A stretch of DNA of 8,775 nt, taken from Caulobacter sp. B11. Lineage in GTDB: Bacteria; Pseudomonadota; Alphaproteobacteria; Caulobacterales; Caulobacteraceae. Below the pieces are notes generated by a model. That model was not told the DNA's origin, made no database searches, and was given only the letters and a program-made list of their open reading frames with translations. Every line of letters begins with the position of its first letter. Positions within the stretch are counted from its first letter, which is position 1. Position numbers and translations under genes: made by a program. The DNA is taken from the NCBI RefSeq assembly GCF_002737765.1, contig NZ_PEGG01000169.1, positions 1 through 8,775 of the forward strand, given 5' to 3'. Positions 6,190 to 8,775 of this stretch are shown piece after piece.

Positions 6190-7515
6190 TCAGTCCTCGA
6201 GGATCAGGCTGTGGTCGCGACTGTCGCGCAGGCGCCAGGCGATCAGGCAGCCGATGGCCATCATGCCCGACAGGTAGAGATAGAAGCCGCTCTCCATGCC
6301 CTCGTTCTTGAACCACAGGGCGACATATTCGGCGGTGCCGCCGAACAGGGCGTTGCCGATCGCGTAGGGCAGGGCCACCCCGAGGGCGCGGACATGGACC
6401 GGAAACAGCTCGGCCTTCACCACGGCGCTGATCGAGGTATAGGCCGATTGCACCACCAGGGCCGCGAAGATCAGCAGGAAGGCCACGACCGGATCGGTGG
6501 CCTTGGCCACCAGGCTGAAGATCGGCCAGGCCAGGATCGCCCCGCCGCCAAAGGCGATGATCAGCATCCGCCGGCGCCCGACCTTGTCGGACATCCAGCC
6601 GAACAACGGCTGGATCAGCATGAAGCCGACCAGGGTGGCCAGGTTCACCGCCCCGGCCATCGGCTTGGAAAAGCCGGTGGTGTTGGTCAGGAACTTCAGC
6701 ATGTAGGTGGTGTAGGCATAAAAGGCCAGCGAGCCGGCGGCGGTCAGGCCGATGATGGCCAGGGCCTCGCGCGGGTGGTCGCGGAACATGGAAAGGGTCT
6801 CGGCGCGCGGCGCGCCGGCGGCCTTGGCGGCGGTGAACGAGGCCGACTCGTGCAGGCCGGCGCGGATCCAGAACACGATCACCGCCAGGGCCGCGCCGAT
6901 GAAGAACGGAACGCGCCAGCCCCAGGCCGACAGCTCCGCCGGGGTCAGGGTCGCCTGCAGGATCACCAGCACCAGGGCGGCGACCAGCTGGCCCATGATC
7001 AGGGTTACATATTGGAACGACGACCAGAAGCCGCGGCGCTTCTTGCCGGCCATTTCGCTCATATAGGTGGCGCTCGCCCCGTATTCGCCGCCCACCGACA
7101 GGCCCTGCAGGATGCGGGCGGCCAGCAGGATGGCAGGGGCGGCGGGGCCGATCTCATTGAAGCCGGGGGTCAGGGCGATGATCAGGGAACCCACGCTCAT
7201 CAGCGCGACGGCCAGGGTCAGGGCGGCGCGGCGACCAGCGCGATCAGCGTAGAGGCCCATCAGCCAGGCCCCCACGGGGCGGGCCAGGAAGCCCACCGCG
7301 AAGATGGCGGCGGTCTTCATGAACTGGGCGGTCTGGTCGCCCTCGGGGAAGAAGACCTTGGCGAAATAGATCGAGAAGGCGGCGTAGGCGAACCAGTCGT
7401 ACCACTCGACCAAATTTCCGGCCGAGCCGCCGAGGATGGCCCTGGCCCGGCTGGCCGCGCTGGTCTGGGTGGTCGATGTCGGGACGCTGGGCGTTGCGCT
7501 GCCGGTGTCGTTCAT
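6190..7515 (-). CDS. MFS transporter, metabolite:H+ symporter family (KgtP/ProP-like)
   Basis: This 441-aa, twelve-helix protein belongs to the major facilitator superfamily. The MHS subfamily is recognised by NLVEWYDWFAYA in TM1 (34-45), the TM2-3 loop GLYADRAGRRAAL (87-99), QGLSVGGEYGASATYMSEMA in TM4-5 (137-156), and the mirrored loop GWMSDKVGRRRML between TM8 and TM9 (306-318). ELFPVHVRALGVAL (369-382) in the second half is also typical. The family takes up organic acids or compatible solutes such as 2-oxoglutarate, citrate, shikimate or proline/betaine with protons. KgtP-like dicarboxylate uptake is the closest general resemblance, but the substrate cannot be read from sequence. The hydrophilic Ser/Thr-rich first 25 residues are cytoplasmic. 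The length is normal. Upstream lie a weak promoter-like pair of hexamers and a strong inverted repeat that may regulate it. Confidence 0.9.
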   Translation of the reverse strand: MNDTGSATPSVPTSTTQTSAASRARAILGGSAGNLVEWYDWFAYAAFSIYFAKVFFPEGDQTAQFMKTAAIFAVGFLARPVGAWLMGLYADRAGRRAALTLAVALMSVGSLIIALTPGFNEIGPAAPAILLAARILQGLSVGGEYGASATYMSEMAGKKRRGFWSSFQYVTLIMGQLVAALVLVILQATLTPAELSAWGWRVPFFIGAALAVIVFWIRAGLHESASFTAAKAAGAPRAETLSMFRDHPREALAIIGLTAAGSLAFYAYTTYMLKFLTNTTGFSKPMAGAVNLATLVGFMLIQPLFGWMSDKVGRRRMLIIAFGGGAILAWPIFSLVAKATDPVVAFLLIFAALVVQSAYTSISAVVKAELFPVHVRALGVALPYAIGNALFGGTAEYVALWFKNEGMESGFYLYLSGMMAIGCLIAWRLRDSRDHSLILED

Positions 7516-7547
7516 GCCGTTCCGGTCCCCGCCCCTGATTGGCGGCG

Positions 7548-7577
7548 ACCTTAGGCGAACGGCGCGCGATTAGCCAA
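7548..7577 (-). promoter_or_regulatory. Possible promoter of the MFS transporter gene
   Basis: On the minus strand TTGGCT (7572-7577) and TAAGGT (7548-7553) are 18 bases apart, some 32-60 bases before the ATG. Both hexamers are only half matches to the consensus. The call leans on position and on the inverted repeat just upstream. Confidence 0.3.
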
Positions 7578-7585
7578 GTGCGGAG

Positions 7586-7620
7586 CCTGTCATCGCCCGG
7601 CGGGTCCGGACGATGACAGG
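7586..7620. repeat. Perfect 10-bp inverted repeat between the DUF3309 and MFS genes
   Basis: CCTGTCATCG (7586-7595) and CGATGACAGG (7611-7620) are exact inverted copies. Inside them, after one mismatch, a further CCGG/CCGG pairing closes a 5-base loop. The result is a long hairpin, 34 bases after the DUF3309 stop and 8 bases upstream of the putative -35 of the MFS gene. No T-run follows on either strand. It could be a Rho-independent-like terminator of the upstream DUF genes, an operator for the transporter, or a dispersed palindromic repeat. I cannot decide among these from one copy. Confidence 0.6.
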
Positions 7621-7654
7621 GCGTGGTCAAGGCGGGCTTGGAGGTCGAGAGCCC

Positions 7655-7810
7655 CTAGAGTCGACCCATCAGGACCAGGATGATCAGGATCACGAGGATC
7701 AGGCCCAGACCGCCGCTGGGGAAATAGCCCCACGACTTGCTGTGGCCCCAGGTGGGCAGGGCGCCGATGAGGGCCAGAATGAGGATGATGATGAGAATTG
7801 TGCCGAGCAA
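7655..7810 (-). CDS. DUF3309 family small membrane protein (51 aa)
   Basis: This small gene starts with TTG at 7808-7810, seven bases after a clear GGGAG ribosome binding site (7818-7822), and ends at TAG (7655-7657). The peptide begins LLGTILIIILILALIGALPTW-type sequence (first Leu read as Met), then a short polar loop with HSKSWGYFPSGGLG, then a second hydrophobic run ILVILIILVLMGRL. This two-helix hairpin, with ALPTW and GYFPSGGLG in the turn, is the pattern of DUF3309, a family of about 50 residues common in Proteobacteria and without known function. No ATG is available in the frame near the start. It lies 73 bases after the DUF983 gene on the same strand and may share its transcript. Confidence 0.88.
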   Translation of the reverse strand: MLGTILIIILILALIGALPTWGHSKSWGYFPSGGLGLILVILIILVLMGRL

Positions 7811-7883
7811 GTTCCGTCTCCCTTGAAGCGTGAGGAGGGAATGCGGTCGGTGCTGTGAAGGTTCCGGACCCGGTCGGAAACGC

Positions 7884-8270
7884 CTAGGTGATGTCCTCGG
7901 CCTTGCGCAGCCCGTTGGCCCACAGGGCGCCGATCACCGCGCCCTTGACGCGTGGCAGCAGCAGCAGGGTCAGACCCAGAAGCGGCAGGACGGTCAGCGG
8001 CACCACCAGCGTCGGCGACATCTTCCAGATGAACGGGAACAGCAGCAGCGGCGCCACGAACAGGTGGCCGATGATCAGGATGGTGAAATAGGCCGGACCG
8101 TCATCCGCGGGATAGGCGGCCAGATGGTGGCCGCAGACCTCGCAATCGAGATCGACCTTGAGGTATTTCGAATAGAGGCGGCCCTCTCCGCAGTTGGGGC
8201 AGCGATGCCGGATTCCACGCTTGATGCCGGTCAGGACGGAAGGAGGAGGGGGCGATTTCATGCAGCTCAT
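7884..8270 (-). CDS. DUF983 family zinc-ribbon membrane protein
   Basis: From the ATG at 8268-8270 the protein has 128 residues. Cys24-x-x-Cys27 (CPNCGEG) and Cys43-x-x-Cys46 (CEVCGHH) form a likely zinc ribbon. A PADDGPAYFTILIIGH segment leads into two membrane helices (about 61-82 and 86-106), and the basic tail ends WANGLRKAEDIT. This matches DUF983, a family frequent in Alphaproteobacteria and often found near respiratory genes, though none is visible here. The function is not established. The frame extends upstream to a TTG at 8306, but GGAG at 8275-8278 sits just before the ATG, and the extra residues look random, so the shorter form is preferred. Another ATG three codons in (8261) is possible. 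Confidence 0.87.
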   Translation of the reverse strand: MSCMKSPPPPSVLTGIKRGIRHRCPNCGEGRLYSKYLKVDLDCEVCGHHLAAYPADDGPAYFTILIIGHLFVAPLLLFPFIWKMSPTLVVPLTVLPLLGLTLLLLPRVKGAVIGALWANGLRKAEDIT

Positions 8271-8567
8271 ATGGCTCCGGCGATCGGCGTATGGAAGAGT
8301 ACGCAAGGTCGCACTTTCTATTTCCGCTCAATGATGCCGGCCTGTTTCGGAAGCAAGACGAAAGGTTTCGCCAATAGCGAGAGCGGCGGGGCCGAGGGCA
8401 AGGTTAAGCTTAAACTGTCGTTTACCAAGCCTGTCTGGCCATGCAGGCGCAAATGAGGCCATTTGCTGGCGGCGCCGCGGCGGCAGGGTGCGTTTAGATT
8501 AAGAATTGTCCCCGGTCGGGCGCGGCGCGAACCCGGCCGGCCGCGCTCGCAACCCTGGGGAATGCGA
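8271..8567. other. Gene-free interval between the DUF983 and entericidin-like genes
   Basis: I see no protein-like frame in these 297 bases. It should hold the promoter of the DUF983 gene (minus strand), but no convincing pair of hexamers stands out. It contains a 10-base palindrome TTAAGCTTAA (8404-8413) and, nearer the entericidin-like gene, a GC-rich repeat GCGCGG (8520-8525) / CCGCGC (8541-8546) that could form a hairpin after that gene's stop. The hairpin is not followed by a T-run on the minus strand. Confidence 0.4.
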
Positions 8568-8702
8568 CTATTTGGCGTCGCGAGCCGTGTCGCTGACGGC
8601 GCGTCCGGCGGCTGAAACGTCCTTGCCGACGCCCTCGAGGGTGTTGCAGGCCGACAGCATCAGGGCGGCCGTCGCGACGGCCAGGATCATCATCTTGCGC
8701 AT
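8568..8702 (-). CDS. Entericidin A/B-like small lipoprotein (44 aa)
   Basis: The 44-aa product has a basic start (MRKMMI), a hydrophobic core and the lipobox LSAC, with Cys19 as the lipidated residue. The mature part is short: NTLEGVGKDV followed by an Ala/Asp-rich amphipathic helix ending in DTARDAK. CNT-x-EGxGKD after the lipobox is the hallmark of the entericidin EcnA/EcnB family. In enteric bacteria these form an antidote/toxin lipoprotein pair, while in Alphaproteobacteria single copies are common and their role is unclear. Only one copy is visible here, but the window ends 73 bases upstream of its start. A GGAT about six bases before the ATG is a weak ribosome binding site. The stop is TAG at 8568-8570. 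Confidence 0.88.
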   Translation of the reverse strand: MRKMMILAVATAALMLSACNTLEGVGKDVSAAGRAVSDTARDAK

Positions 8703-8775
8703 GGGGATATCCGGTTTGAAGAAGGGCGGCGAAGCTTAACCGGCGAAGGTCGTGAACGACAAGCCAGCGCCGGCG

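Noticed and set aside
5440..7554. A 704-codon open frame on the + strand across the DUF599 and MFS genes
   Set aside because: It is rich in Gly, Gln, His, Asp and Arg with no domain pattern, runs antisense to two clear membrane-protein genes, and is a usual by-product of GC-rich codon use.
8404..8424. CtrA-type site: TTAA, seven bases, then TTTA
   Set aside because: The second half differs from the TTAA consensus and there is no good promoter context. One imperfect match is expected by chance.
7830..8456. Open frame of 208 codons on the + strand over the DUF983 gene
   Set aside because: It is antisense to a gene with two CxxC motifs and two membrane helices, and its composition is Gln/Arg/Gly-rich shadow sequence.
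1..8775. CRISPR array, rRNA, riboswitch or origin of replication
   Set aside because: I saw no regularly spaced repeats, rRNA core sequences, known riboswitch layout or DnaA-box cluster while reading both strands.

Overview
The window looks like chromosome of a GC-rich alphaproteobacterium, most plausibly from the Caulobacterales (Caulobacter/Phenylobacterium type). This rests on overall base composition, many GTG/TTG starts, and the combination of DUF3309, DUF983, DUF599 and entericidin-like genes. It is an inference from content, not a database match.

Left part (1-3577, + strand): the tail of a heavy-metal efflux operon. A CzcA/CusA-type RND pump, whose N-terminus lies outside the window, is broken by a single missing base near 590-593, in the loop between TM5 and TM6. 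It overlaps by GTGA with a TolC/CzcC-type outer-membrane factor (2301-3569). That gene ends in a TTGA overlap with what looks like the start of a third gene, which has a good ribosome binding site. Only about four codons of this third gene survive before an insertion sequence begins.

Middle (3578-4126): a decayed IS3-family (IS407-like) element. It keeps its left end and a shortened orfA, but has no orfB and no right end. OrfA has also lost about 17 codons in frame, apparently between two short repeats encoding Val-Ser-Glu-Ala. About 290 bases of lower-GC sequence (about 51% G+C by hand count) follow, with two hairpins and no credible gene, and run up to the 3' end of a tRNA-Ser(GGA) on the minus strand (4127-4216). 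The arrangement suggests that everything left of the tRNA is an integrated, degrading metal-resistance island. The far end of such an island is not visible.

Right part (4217-8775): ordinary chromosomal genes. On the + strand, msrA (methionine sulfoxide reductase A) overlaps by TTGA with a MmcQ/YjbR-type gene. On the minus strand, reading right to left, are an entericidin-like lipoprotein (44 aa), a DUF983 zinc-ribbon membrane protein, a 51-aa DUF3309 membrane peptide that starts with TTG, an MHS-family MFS transporter, and a DUF599 membrane protein that converges on the MmcQ gene across a small hairpin. A perfect 10-bp inverted repeat lies just upstream of the MFS gene.

I found no clearly new defence or biosynthetic system. 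The most informative structures are the stepwise decay of the efflux operon and IS, the tRNA-bounded junction, and the two very small membrane or lipoprotein genes.
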